DNA of 34,901 nucleotides from Bacillus yapensis (GTDB taxonomy: Bacteria; Bacillota; Bacilli; Bacillales; Cytobacillaceae): positions 1 through 34,901 of the forward strand of contig NZ_SUND01000027.1 in the NCBI RefSeq assembly GCF_005280205.1. Direction: 5' to 3'. Numbering within the stretch: the first letter of the stretch is position 1; the number at the start of each line of letters is the position of its first letter. The translations under genes were made by a program, and so were the position numbers. The notes beneath the pieces were generated by a model. That model worked only from the letters and a program-made list of their open reading frames with translations, did not search any database and was not told the DNA's origin. This document shows positions 1-9,479 of the stretch, piece after piece.

Positions 1-116
1 GAGCTTCCTTCAGATTCCGCGTCACCACGGACACCCTTGCTTTCGGCTAATGGTTCGCATATCCCAACGCCCATAGCGGACTTGCACCGCCTAGCTAGTG
101 AACATGCCCGGCACAC
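1..116 (-). mobile_element. 5' end of a group II (IIC-like) intron, cut by the window edge
   Basis: Read on the minus strand from 116 to 1, the sequence starts GTGTGCCGGGCATG and contains GGTGCAAGTCC, then AAGCAAGGGTGTCCGTGG, then GGAATCTGAAGGAAGC. From memory, these blocks match domain I of bacterial group IIC introns such as the Oceanobacillus iheyensis intron of known structure. The intron boundary falls after the T-tract of the purA terminator, which is the usual insertion site of this class. The rest, including any reverse transcriptase gene, lies outside the window, so completeness and activity cannot be judged. Confidence 0.8.
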
Positions 117-118
117 AT

Positions 119-150
119 AAAAAAAGGAGTATGCGAGGTGCATACTCCTT
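119..150 (-). terminator. Intrinsic terminator of purA
   Basis: Perfect 11-bp stem, AAGGAGTATGC paired with GCATACTCCTT, with a 5-nt loop, followed on the minus strand by a run of T. It starts 8 bases after the purA stop codon. It also appears to be the insertion target of the adjacent intron. Confidence 0.93.
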
Positions 151-157
151 CAAATCT

Positions 158-1471
<1,314 letters not shown>

Positions 1472-1502
1472 TTAACGATCAATGTTCTTTCCAAACAAAA
1501 TA

Positions 1503-1531
1503 AGTGTACAATTCTAGATACAGAAAGTCAA
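1503..1531 (-). promoter_or_regulatory. Sigma-A-type promoter of purA
   Basis: Minus strand TTGACT (1531-1526), a 17-base spacer and TACACT (1508-1503), about 50 bases before the purA start. Assigned from consensus match and position only. Confidence 0.65.
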
Positions 1532-1533
1532 TG

Positions 1534-1578
1534 AAACACGAACATTTTTTCAAAAATACTTCTGTTTTGTTCGTGAAT
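1534..1578. promoter_or_regulatory. Pair of inverted PurBox-like sites (PurR operator)
   Basis: Two 13-base sites in opposite orientation: AAACACGAACATT at 1534-1546 on the plus strand and ATTCACGAACAAA at 1578-1566 on the minus strand, 19 bases apart. Both keep the central CGAAC of the PurR box (AWWWCCGAACWWT), with an A for the first C. They lie directly upstream of the purA -35 element, the arrangement known at PurR-controlled genes including B. subtilis purA. Repression by PurR relieved by PRPP is inferred. Confidence 0.6.
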
Positions 1579-1600
1579 AATTCAAAATTATTTCCCAATA

Positions 1601-1630
1601 AATAAAAAAGACTAGCCTTGGCTAATCTTT
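1601..1630 (-). terminator. Terminator of dnaC
   Basis: Minus-strand stem AGATTAGCC / GGCTAGTCT, closing on a very short loop, followed by TTTTTTATTT. It lies 9 bases after the dnaC stop codon and separates dnaC from purA. Confidence 0.8.
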
Positions 1631-1638
1631 TAAGTATT

Positions 1639-3000
1639 TTATCCGGTTGGCACTGCGGCATCATCAAAGCGCCGCTCCAAATTGACGAACTTATTATATT
1701 CTTTCACGAAGGCCAAGGAAACTGTTCCTGTTGGGCCATTACGCTGCTTCGCTATGATGATTTCAATGATATTTTTGTTCTCTGATTCCTTATCATAGTA
1801 GTCATCACGATATAGGAAGGCAACGATATCCGCATCCTGCTCAATACTTCCTGATTCACGAATATCAGACATCATTGGACGTTTATCTTGACGCTGCTCT
1901 ACCCCACGAGAAAGCTGAGAAAGTGCGATAACTGGTACTTGAAGCTCACGGGCAAGCTGTTTTAAGGAACGAGAAATCTCAGAAACCTCTTGCTGACGGT
2001 TTTCGCCAGAACGGCCACTTCCTAAAATCAACTGTAAGTAATCAATTAAGATCATCCCTAAGCCATGCTCCTGTTTCAAACGACGACATTTTGCACGAAT
2101 ATCCTGCACACGAACACCAGGTGTATCATCGATAAAAATTCCTGCATTCGATAAGCTACCCATCGCCATCGTTAGCTTACCCCAGTCCTCATCCGTCAAG
2201 GAACCTGTTCTTAAGCGTTGAGCATCAATATTTCCTTCAGCACAGAGCATACGCATAACAAGCTGTTCCGCACCCATCTCCAAACTGAAGATCGCTACGT
2301 TTTCACCCGTTTTCGTCGCAACGTTTTGAGAAATATTCAAGGCAAAGGCTGTCTTACCAACTGATGGACGGGCTCCAACGATAATCAAGTCATTTCTTTG
2401 GAATCCAGCTGTCATTTTATCTAGTTCAACAAATCCTGTCGAGATTCCCGTAATATCCCCAACACGATTATGCATTAATTCAATATTATCGTACGTACGA
2501 ACAAGAACATCTTTAATGTTATGAAAAGCTCCACCGTTTTTACGACCGGATACTTCCATAACCTTTTTTTCTGCTTCAACAAGAAGAGCATCAACCTCAT
2601 CTTCCCGTTGATAACCATCTGTAGCAATTTCTGTTGCTGTGCGAATTAATCTTCTTAAAAGGGACTTCTCCTCAACTATCTTTGCATAGAACTCAATGTT
2701 CGCAGCAGTCGGTACTGAACCTGCAAGCTCACTCAAATAGCTGATTCCACCAACATCTTCAAGCAATTTCGTTGCTGCTAGTTCTTCGGAAACAGTGATT
2801 AAGTCAACCGCCTTCCCTGCGTCATTTAACGTTAGCATCACATTGAAAATCTTTTGGTGTGCTGCACGATAAAAATCCTCAGGAATTAAGATTTCGGTCG
2901 CTTGCGTTAATGAAGAAGGTTCTAAGAAAATAGCACCTAGTACAGCTTGCTCAGCTTCAATATTTTGTGGGGGAAGTCGATCTGCAAATAAATCACTCAT
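1639..3000 (-). CDS. dnaC: Replicative DNA helicase (DnaB family, DnaC in Bacillus)
   Basis: Hexameric ATP-driven helicase that unwinds DNA ahead of the replisome; Firmicutes call it DnaC although it belongs to the DnaB family. The 453 residues comprise an N-terminal helical domain (about 1-110), a linker and a RecA-like domain with Walker A GARPSVGKT (209-217) and Walker B MILIDYLQL. The SLEMG and QLSRGVEQR blocks are family hallmarks. No intein interrupts it, and length is normal. The ATG follows an AGGAGG ribosome site. It is transcribed apart from rplI by its own promoter and terminator. Confidence 0.96.
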   Translation of the reverse strand: MSDLFADRLPPQNIEAEQAVLGAIFLEPSSLTQATEILIPEDFYRAAHQKIFNVMLTLNDAGKAVDLITVSEELAATKLLEDVGGISYLSELAGSVPTAANIEFYAKIVEEKSLLRRLIRTATEIATDGYQREDEVDALLVEAEKKVMEVSGRKNGGAFHNIKDVLVRTYDNIELMHNRVGDITGISTGFVELDKMTAGFQRNDLIIVGARPSVGKTAFALNISQNVATKTGENVAIFSLEMGAEQLVMRMLCAEGNIDAQRLRTGSLTDEDWGKLTMAMGSLSNAGIFIDDTPGVRVQDIRAKCRRLKQEHGLGMILIDYLQLILGSGRSGENRQQEVSEISRSLKQLARELQVPVIALSQLSRGVEQRQDKRPMMSDIRESGSIEQDADIVAFLYRDDYYDKESENKNIIEIIIAKQRNGPTGTVSLAFVKEYNKFVNLERRFDDAAVPTG

Positions 3001-3057
3001 TATAGGAAAACCTCCTTACAGATGACTAAACATATAACCATAAATATATTAATTAAG

Positions 3058-3086
3058 TATATAAAGTGTGTATGATTGCTGGACAA
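3058..3086 (-). promoter_or_regulatory. Putative promoter of dnaC
   Basis: Minus strand TTGTCC (3086-3081), a 17-base spacer and TATATA (3063-3058), in the rplI-dnaC gap downstream of the rplI terminator. Consensus match only. Confidence 0.45.
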
Positions 3087-3118
3087 TTAAACTACTAAAT
3101 AGGAAATATTTCTAATTA

Positions 3119-3150
3119 GAAAAATGTGACCAGCATTCAACCGATCACAT
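3119..3150 (-). terminator. Terminator of the gdpP-rplI unit
   Basis: Minus-strand hairpin with ATGTGA / TCACAT at its base and additional imperfect pairs above, followed by TTTTTC. It lies about 50 bases after the rplI stop codon. Confidence 0.65.
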
Positions 3151-3197
3151 CTCTATCATTATTTTATCATGTTTTCACGGAAATGGTACTTCCAAAT

Positions 3198-3647
3198 TTA
3201 GTTTCCTTCTTTTACATGTACATTAAGAGTAGCTGTAACTTCTGTATGAAGCTTAACTGGAACCTTTGTATAGCCTAATGCGCGAATCGCATCTTCTAAT
3301 TCAATTTTACGCTTATCAATTTTAATGCCATGAACTTTTTGAAGAGCTTCAGCTATTTGTTTACTTGTAATAGAACCAAATAGACGGCCACCCTCACCTG
3401 ATTTTGCAGAAAGTTCAACTGTTAACTGCTCAAGTACTTCTTTTAATTTCTTAGCCTCAGCTAGCTCTTCGGCTGATAACTTTTCTTCCTTTTTCTTTTG
3501 TGCATTCAAACTGCTAACATTCGCTGAGTTTGCTTCAACAGCAAGACCTTGCTTAATTAAAAAGTTTTGTGCATATCCGTCAGCGACGTTTTTCACTTCG
3601 CCCTTTTTACCTTTTCCTTTAACATCCTTTAGAAAAATGACTTTCAT
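3198..3647 (-). CDS. rplI: 50S ribosomal protein L9
   Basis: Large-subunit protein that bridges ribosomes and supports frame maintenance. The 149-residue protein begins [17 protein letters not shown], the N-terminal L9 domain that binds 23S rRNA. A lysine-rich connecting helix (about 40-75) and the C-terminal domain with GRLFGSIT follow. Length is the family norm. Its ATG overlaps the gdpP stop by four bases (ATGA), which indicates translational coupling; the same pairing is found in B. subtilis. Confidence 0.97.
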   Translation of the reverse strand: MKVIFLKDVKGKGKKGEVKNVADGYAQNFLIKQGLAVEANSANVSSLNAQKKKEEKLSAEELAEAKKLKEVLEQLTVELSAKSGEGGRLFGSITSKQIAEALQKVHGIKIDKRKIELEDAIRALGYTKVPVKLHTEVTATLNVHVKEGN

Positions 3648-5617
3648 AGCTTTTTTCTCCCTTCTAAATATTCATCTATTGTATCTAGTAGAGCCTGCTC
3701 CGCTTCTCCTATCTCCATATCATAAAGCTGCGTAGCTGCATTGGTCAAATGACCTCCACCACCGATGTTTTCCATTATGACCTGAACATTGATATCCCCT
3801 AATGAACGTGCACTGATTCCTACCATGTCATCAGTACGCTTCGATATCACAAAGGAAGCCAATATTCCATCCATTGTTAAAAGCGTATCCGCTGTTTGGG
3901 CAATTAATACTTGGTCGAGTACTTGATCAGCATTCCCTTTTGCAATGGCAATTCCATCTTTATAGAAATAAACTGATTCAATCAATTTCGCTCGTTTTAA
4001 GAAGGTTTCTACATCCTCTTTTAGAAACTTCTGTACAAGTACCGTATCCGCTCCTTGTCCACGAAGGTAAGAGGCTGCATCAAAGGTCCTTGCACCCGTT
4101 CTCAAGGTAAAGCTTTTTGTATCAACAATGATCCCAGCTAACAAGGCTGTTGCCTCGAGCATATCAATCTTACTTTTCTTCGGTTGATATTCTAGCAGCT
4201 CCGTCACCAATTCTGCAGTGGAAGATGCGTATGGCTCCATATAAACGAGTAACGGATTCTCAATAAACTCTTCACCACGACGGTGATGGTCAATAACAAC
4301 TACATGCTCAATACGATGAAGCAATCTTTCTTCAATCACCATTGAAGGCTTATGTGTATCTACAACGACTAAGAGCGTATCCTCTGTCGCAATCTCAAGG
4401 GCTTGCTCTGGTGAAATAAAGCGAGAGAATAACCATTCATGCTTTCTAATTTCCTCCATCAGTCTGCGAACCCCAGTATCGATTTCGTTAAAATTCATCA
4501 CGATGTAGCCTTCACATTGATTCATTTGAGCGACTTTTTGAATCCCAATTGCTGCTCCGATAGCGTCCATATCAGGATTTTTATGTCCCATAATAATAAC
4601 TTTATCACTTTCGATAATCAAATCCTTTAAGGCGTGAGAAATAACACGTGCACGTACCCTCGTTCGTTTTTCTACGGGGTTCGTTTTTCCTCCAAAGAAC
4701 TTCACTTTTCCATTCGTTTGTTTAATCGCAACCTGGTCTCCACCACGGCCCAAAGCTAAATCTAAGCTCGATTGAGCAAGTTCGCCAAGCTCCGGTAATG
4801 AAGGCACTCCAGTTCCTACCCCAATACTTAATGTTAGTGGAACATTTTGCTTTGTAGTAATCTCACGAACATCATCTAAAATAGAGAATTTCCCTTTTTC
4901 TAATGCATGGAGAATTTGTTCATTAAATACAGCAATAAATCGGTCTGAAGAGACGCGTTTTAGGAAGACACCATTATCATTCGCCCACTTGTTTAATATG
5001 GACGTTACAAGGCTATTCAGGCTACTTCTCGCTTGATCGTCCATCCCTTGTGTTAAATCATCGTAATTATCTAAAAAGATGATGCCAATAGCTGTTCTTT
5101 CATCTTCATACATCTTTTCAACTTCCACTTGCTCTGTGATGTCAAAGAAATAAAGCAATCTTTCTTCAGCACGATGAACCACTCTAAATTTCCGATCCAA
5201 TAAAGGAATAATTTCCGTTTCCACTTCTTGCTTGATTAAAGGAATCACAGAGTCCCCTACGTCATAAAGGGAACGTCCTACTAACGTTTCTTCATCAAAA
5301 CAAGATGCTAAAAATGGATTCGCCCATTCAATATAATAATCGTCATTATATAGCATGATCCCAATCGGCATTTCCATTAACGCCTCTTCCCCAACTTTTT
5401 TCAAGCGGTAAGAAAGCGTCGTGATATACTTCTCCGTCTCCTGGCGTTGCTTATATTCAATTAAAAACAGATAGTAAAATGGAATGGCTGCGATCACTAC
5501 TCCAATTAGGCATATGATCCAATTATAATAAGCTAATATCCCTAGTATCACTAGGTCAATCAAGATCAAGGCAAAAATCGGATAGCGAATCGGCCATTTA
5601 TCCAAATAAGAAGGCAT
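3644..5617 (-). CDS. gdpP: Cyclic-di-AMP phosphodiesterase GdpP (YybT)
   Basis: Membrane-bound enzyme that hydrolyses c-di-AMP, a regulator of potassium, cell-wall stress and osmotic balance. The 657 residues show two N-terminal membrane helices (about 6-50), a PAS-like domain, and a degenerate GGDEF domain with SSDRF in place of GGDEF. A DHH/DHHA1 catalytic module carries [11 protein letters not shown] (about 344-354) and DHHRRGE with DHH at 443-445. I chose ATG 5617 because GGGAG sits 8 bases upstream; the longer frame from TTG 5653 has no ribosome site and family members start near MPS. Coupled to rplI by a 4-base overlap. Confidence 0.95.
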   Translation of the reverse strand: MPSYLDKWPIRYPIFALILIDLVILGILAYYNWIICLIGVVIAAIPFYYLFLIEYKQRQETEKYITTLSYRLKKVGEEALMEMPIGIMLYNDDYYIEWANPFLASCFDEETLVGRSLYDVGDSVIPLIKQEVETEIIPLLDRKFRVVHRAEERLLYFFDITEQVEVEKMYEDERTAIGIIFLDNYDDLTQGMDDQARSSLNSLVTSILNKWANDNGVFLKRVSSDRFIAVFNEQILHALEKGKFSILDDVREITTKQNVPLTLSIGVGTGVPSLPELGELAQSSLDLALGRGGDQVAIKQTNGKVKFFGGKTNPVEKRTRVRARVISHALKDLIIESDKVIIMGHKNPDMDAIGAAIGIQKVAQMNQCEGYIVMNFNEIDTGVRRLMEEIRKHEWLFSRFISPEQALEIATEDTLLVVVDTHKPSMVIEERLLHRIEHVVVIDHHRRGEEFIENPLLVYMEPYASSTAELVTELLEYQPKKSKIDMLEATALLAGIIVDTKSFTLRTGARTFDAASYLRGQGADTVLVQKFLKEDVETFLKRAKLIESVYFYKDGIAIAKGNADQVLDQVLIAQTADTLLTMDGILASFVISKRTDDMVGISARSLGDINVQVIMENIGGGGHLTNAATQLYDMEIGEAEQALLDTIDEYLEGRKKL

Positions 5618-5706
5618 TTTTTCAGCTCCCAAATTTCTAAGCTTTTCTTCCAATATATATATAAATCGATGTTATCATGCACACTTCAATTTTTAAAATC
5701 GATTCA

Positions 5707-6648
5707 TTATTTTCTTTCACTTATACGCTTTCTAAAATCAAAACCTAAATCAATTATACCTAATATCCTCACAATAGAAAGGAAGAATGGAACGAGGAAC
5801 GTCAACACAGTAATAATAATAGGAAGAGCTTTCGGATAACCTTTCTGATAAGAAAAATAATAAATGAGTGATAGCCCCTGTAAGACCATAAAGAACTGAA
5901 GAACAAAGGCTAAATTGATCAGTGCTGTATACCAGAAAGTCCCCTCTTCAGGATTAAAGAAAAGAGATGCTATTAACACTCCTAAATAATACCATAATAG
6001 ACTTTTTGGAAGCTGTAGCTCTCTAAAAGGTGTCCAGTTTGGAATCTCGATCCCAAATCTTTTTGCAATGGGAAAAGAGATCAGTTCAATGATCAGCACG
6101 ATCAGAATGGATGCCATCACGAATATACTCGGTACAAGCGTTTCGAGCATGTCTATGCCCTTTTCAAATTGTTCCATCATTTTCGGATCTACTGTTTGTC
6201 CTAATGCATCTAGCATTTCCTTCGATTGATCCATCGATAGCTTGATCGCTTGAATCGATTCTTTGATGATATCTATATTAAAAAATGTGACAGATGCCGC
6301 ATATGTTAGAATCGTGATCATTAAGAAAGCAAAAGTACCAGCGATATATCCACTTATTCGACTCTTCTTTTCTCTAATAAAATCGCCAAGTACAATTCCT
6401 GTAAGACCATATAAAAGTGTTAAAGGTAAAGCCAAAACTGTTCCGACTATAAAAGAAATCAATAGCGCCCCAACAAAAAACACAATGGAACTCTTTCGAT
6501 CATTTTTCGCAGCAAACATAATAAACGGTAATGCTAGAAACAAATTGCTGACCATTCCTAGTACAGGTATGTAAAGCGTCATCAGCATTAAAACAGCAAA
6601 GGCCGCAAGAAGCAAGGCTCCTTCTGTTAGCTTATGTACATTTTTCAC
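5707..6648 (-). CDS. yybS: DUF2232 membrane protein (YybS-like)
   Basis: Integral membrane protein of unknown function in the position of yybS, upstream of gdpP. About eight hydrophobic helices run through its 313 residues, with a polar stretch (about 135-170, rich in K, D and M) between two of them. The chosen start is GTG 6648, with GGAGG 6 bases upstream. The open frame continues upstream to 6852, but that part lies in a MITE-like insertion, has no ribosome site and lacks the character of a membrane-protein N-terminus. The length then agrees with the roughly 310-residue family. Confidence 0.85.
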   Translation of the reverse strand: MKNVHKLTEGALLLAAFAVLMLMTLYIPVLGMVSNLFLALPFIMFAAKNDRKSSIVFFVGALLISFIVGTVLALPLTLLYGLTGIVLGDFIREKKSRISGYIAGTFAFLMITILTYAASVTFFNIDIIKESIQAIKLSMDQSKEMLDALGQTVDPKMMEQFEKGIDMLETLVPSIFVMASILIVLIIELISFPIAKRFGIEIPNWTPFRELQLPKSLLWYYLGVLIASLFFNPEEGTFWYTALINLAFVLQFFMVLQGLSLIYYFSYQKGYPKALPIIITVLTFLVPFFLSIVRILGIIDLGFDFRKRISERK

Positions 6649-6719
6649 TCTCAAACCTCCTGACAAAGTCCTAAGACCTATTTTATCGATATTACTCTCG
6701 GGCTTCAACCAATCGGTTC

Positions 6720-6895
6720 TATCAAAAGGCTCTTTTCGCAGACATTGTTTATTTTCTTTCGAAAAAACATATGGGAGAAGCGAAAAGTGCCGTGCAGTAA
6801 TAATGTGTGACTCTAAACCCAGTAGGGAGTGTAAATGTCGGCTTTTGGACATTTACGAAAAAAACCACAAGCATTACAAAAACAGCCTATCAAAA
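6720..6895. mobile_element. MITE-like element A, with 8-bp target duplication
   Basis: A 160-base element (6728-6887) flanked by perfect direct repeats TATCAAAA at 6720-6727 and 6888-6895. The left end reads GGCTCTTTTCGCAGACATTG; the right end, on the minus strand, reads GGCTGTTTTTGTAATGCTTG. Inside is a perfect 9-bp hairpin, GTAAATGTC (6831-6839) / GACATTTAC (6848-6856). There is no coding frame of its own. GGCTnTTT ends and 8-bp duplications are typical of ISL3-family elements, so mobilisation by such a transposase is inferred. It fills most of the 361-base yybS-rpsR gap. Confidence 0.75.
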
Positions 6896-6962
6896 AGCAC
6901 AAGCATATGGTATAACGACATTTGATTCGTTCGACCACCATTAAACCAAACTTATACATAGT

Positions 6963-6999
6963 AAAAAAGACAGTTGGTTAACGGAACCAAACTGTCTTT
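6963..6999 (-). terminator. Terminator of the rpsF-ssbA-rpsR operon
   Basis: Hairpin with AGACAGTT paired to AACTGTCT and inner GGTT/AACC pairs, and a T-run on the minus strand (TCTTTTTTAC). It lies about 10 bases after the rpsR stop codon. The plus strand also has a T-run, so it could work in both directions. Confidence 0.88.
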
Positions 7000-7009
7000 T
7001 TGCAATTCA

Positions 7010-7764
<755 letters not shown>

Positions 7765-7790
7765 CAGAATCAACTCCTCTCTTTGACAAA

Positions 7791-7806
7791 TGTTTCACGT
7801 GAAACA
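7791..7806. other. parS site between rpsF and ssbA
   Basis: Perfect 16-base palindrome TGTTTCACGTGAAACA, identical to the B. subtilis parS consensus bound by Spo0J (ParB). It lies in non-coding DNA about 15.5 kb from the DnaA-box cluster. Confidence 0.97.
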
Positions 7807-7832
7807 TTTGGTTAAATGACTATATGTCCTAA

Positions 7833-8120
7833 TTACTTATCTTCTTTGATTACGATGTGGCGGATGATATCCTCGCTAATTTTAGCTAAACGAGAGAATT
7901 CTTCCACAGCAGCTGCATCAGAGTTAACTTTTACAAGTTGGTAGTAGCCATCACGGAAATCATTGATTTCGTATGCAAGACGACGTTTACCCCACTCTTT
8001 TGAATCAACTACTTCCGCACCATTACTAGTTAAGATGCCGTCAAAGCGCTCTACAAGTGCTTTTTTAGCTTCATCTTCAATATTTGGGCGGATGATGTAC
8101 ATAATTTCGTACGCTCTCAT
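7833..8120 (-). CDS. rpsF: 30S ribosomal protein S6
   Basis: Small-subunit protein that pairs with S18 on the platform of the 30S particle. The 95-residue protein starts [12 protein letters not shown] and has the conserved [10 protein letters not shown] and DGYYQL blocks. ATG 8120 is chosen because GGAGG lies 8 bases upstream, whereas the upstream in-frame GTG at 8129 overlaps that ribosome site. The resulting 95 residues is the B. subtilis length. First gene of rpsF-ssbA-rpsR, with a promoter and a structured leader. Confidence 0.97.
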   Translation of the reverse strand: MRAYEIMYIIRPNIEDEAKKALVERFDGILTSNGAEVVDSKEWGKRRLAYEINDFRDGYYQLVKVNSDAAAVEEFSRLAKISEDIIRHIVIKEDK

Positions 8121-8127
8121 CACGTTC

Positions 8128-8166
8128 ACCTCCTTTTGGACTAACGGCCCTCAATAGGGCAAGGAG
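8128..8166 (-). promoter_or_regulatory. S6:S18-type autoregulatory leader before rpsF
   Basis: The minus-strand leader can form an outer stem CTCCTT (8166-8161) / AAGGAG (8135-8130) and an inner stem GCCCT / AGGGC with loop ATTG, with CCG on the 3' side followed by TTAGTCC. A bulged CCG between two stems is the known recognition feature of S6:S18 leaders. The outer stem includes the rpsF ribosome site, so feedback repression of translation is the inferred outcome. Confidence 0.68.
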
Positions 8167-8191
8167 CAATATTCATTACTCACAAGAAGAA

Positions 8192-8220
8192 ATTATAACA
8201 TACAAATACTGAAAGTACAA
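8192..8220 (-). promoter_or_regulatory. Sigma-A-type promoter of rpsF-ssbA-rpsR
   Basis: Minus strand TTGTAC (8220-8215), a 17-base spacer and a perfect TATAAT (8197-8192). It lies between the ychF terminator and the rpsF leader, so the leader would begin near 8185. Confidence 0.75.
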
Positions 8221-8227
8221 TAGCAGC

Positions 8228-8256
8228 AAAAAACACCTCGCATACACGAGATGTTT
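8228..8256 (-). terminator. Terminator of ychF
   Basis: Minus-strand stem AAACATCTCG / CGAGGTGTTT (10 pairs including one G-T) with a 6-base loop, then a T-run. It lies about 12 bases beyond the ychF stop codon. Confidence 0.88.
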
Positions 8257-8267
8257 TCCTGTGTTTC

Positions 8268-9368
8268 CTATACATTAAAACGGAAGTGAATGATGTCGCC
8301 ATCCTTAACTTCGTATTCTTTACCTTCTAAGCGAACTTTTCCTGCTTCTTTCGCAGCTACCATGTTTCCTGCTGCTAACAGGTCATCATAGAATACTGTT
8401 TCCGCACGGATAAAGCCTCTTTCAAAGTCAGAGTGGATAATTCCAGCACATTGTGGTGCTTTCATTCCTTTTCTGAATGTCCAAGCACGTACTTCCTGAA
8501 CTCCAGCAGTGAAGTAAGTAGCTAGTCCAAGTAAATGATAAGATGCACGAATTAATTGGTCTAATCCTGATTCTTCAATTCCAAGCTCTTGAAGGAACAT
8601 TGTTTTTTCTTCCCCTTCAAGTTCTGCAATTTCAGATTCGATTTTTGCACAAATCACGATAACCTCAGCATTGTCTTCAGCTGCAAAGTTCTTTACTTTT
8701 TGAACATACTCATTTGCAGAAACGTCAGCCACTTCATCTTCACCTACATTTGCTACGTATAGCATTGGCTTAATTGTTAAAAGATGAAGTCCTTTCGCAA
8801 TTTTAAATTGCTCGTCTGTAAATTCAATCGTTCTAGCTGGCTTACTTGCTTCAAAAGCTTCTTTAAGCATTTCTAAAATTTCAAGCTCAGCAACTGCATC
8901 TTTATCCTTTTGCTTCGCTAATTTTCCGACACGAGCAAGGCGTTTTTCAACAGATTCTAGGTCAGCTAAAATAAGCTCTAAATTGATCGTCTCAATATCG
9001 TCTAACGGATCTACTTTACCAGATACGTGTGTGATATTTTCGTCTTCAAAGCAACGCACTACTTGGCAAATTGCATCTACTTCACGAATGTTTGCTAAAA
9101 ATTTGTTTCCAAGACCTTCCCCTTTACTTGCACCCTTTACGATTCCTGCGATATCCGTAAATTCAAAAGTTGTTGGAACAGTCTTTTTTGGTTGAACTAA
9201 TTCTGTTAATTTTGTTAAACGTTCATCAGGAACTTCTACGATCCCTACATTCGGATCGATTGTACAGAATGGATAGTTTGCCGATTCTGCTCCTGCTTGT
9301 GTAATTGCGTTAAATAAAGTAGATTTTCCAACGTTCGGTAAACCTACAATCCCTGCCGTTAAGGCCAT
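8268..9368 (-). CDS. ychF: Redox/ribosome-associated ATPase YchF (OLA1 family)
   Basis: P-loop protein of the Obg-related YchF/OLA1 family, which prefers ATP over GTP and associates with ribosomes in stress responses. The 366 residues contain the P-loop GLPNVGKST (9-17), the switch-region block DIAGIVKGASKGEGLGN, a coiled-coil middle section, and a C-terminal TGS domain ending HFRFNV. Length and ends match the family. The start ATG lies 10 bases after an AGGAGTG-like site. It corresponds to yyaF of B. subtilis and has its own terminator. Confidence 0.96.
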   Translation of the reverse strand: MALTAGIVGLPNVGKSTLFNAITQAGAESANYPFCTIDPNVGIVEVPDERLTKLTELVQPKKTVPTTFEFTDIAGIVKGASKGEGLGNKFLANIREVDAICQVVRCFEDENITHVSGKVDPLDDIETINLELILADLESVEKRLARVGKLAKQKDKDAVAELEILEMLKEAFEASKPARTIEFTDEQFKIAKGLHLLTIKPMLYVANVGEDEVADVSANEYVQKVKNFAAEDNAEVIVICAKIESEIAELEGEEKTMFLQELGIEESGLDQLIRASYHLLGLATYFTAGVQEVRAWTFRKGMKAPQCAGIIHSDFERGFIRAETVFYDDLLAAGNMVAAKEAGKVRLEGKEYEVKDGDIIHFRFNV

Positions 9369-9479
9369 CCAAAGTCACTCCTCATATCTATATGCAAAAT
9401 AATAAATCATTTTTATACCAAAATAATTAACCTTAACCAATTATAGAGAGTTCCCTCATAAAAGACAAGGAAACATCGA

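Noticed and set aside
6649-6852. In-frame N-terminal extension of yybS (about 68 residues)
   Set aside because: It lies across the MITE-like element, has no ribosome site, and a well-placed GGAGG-GTG start exists at 6648.
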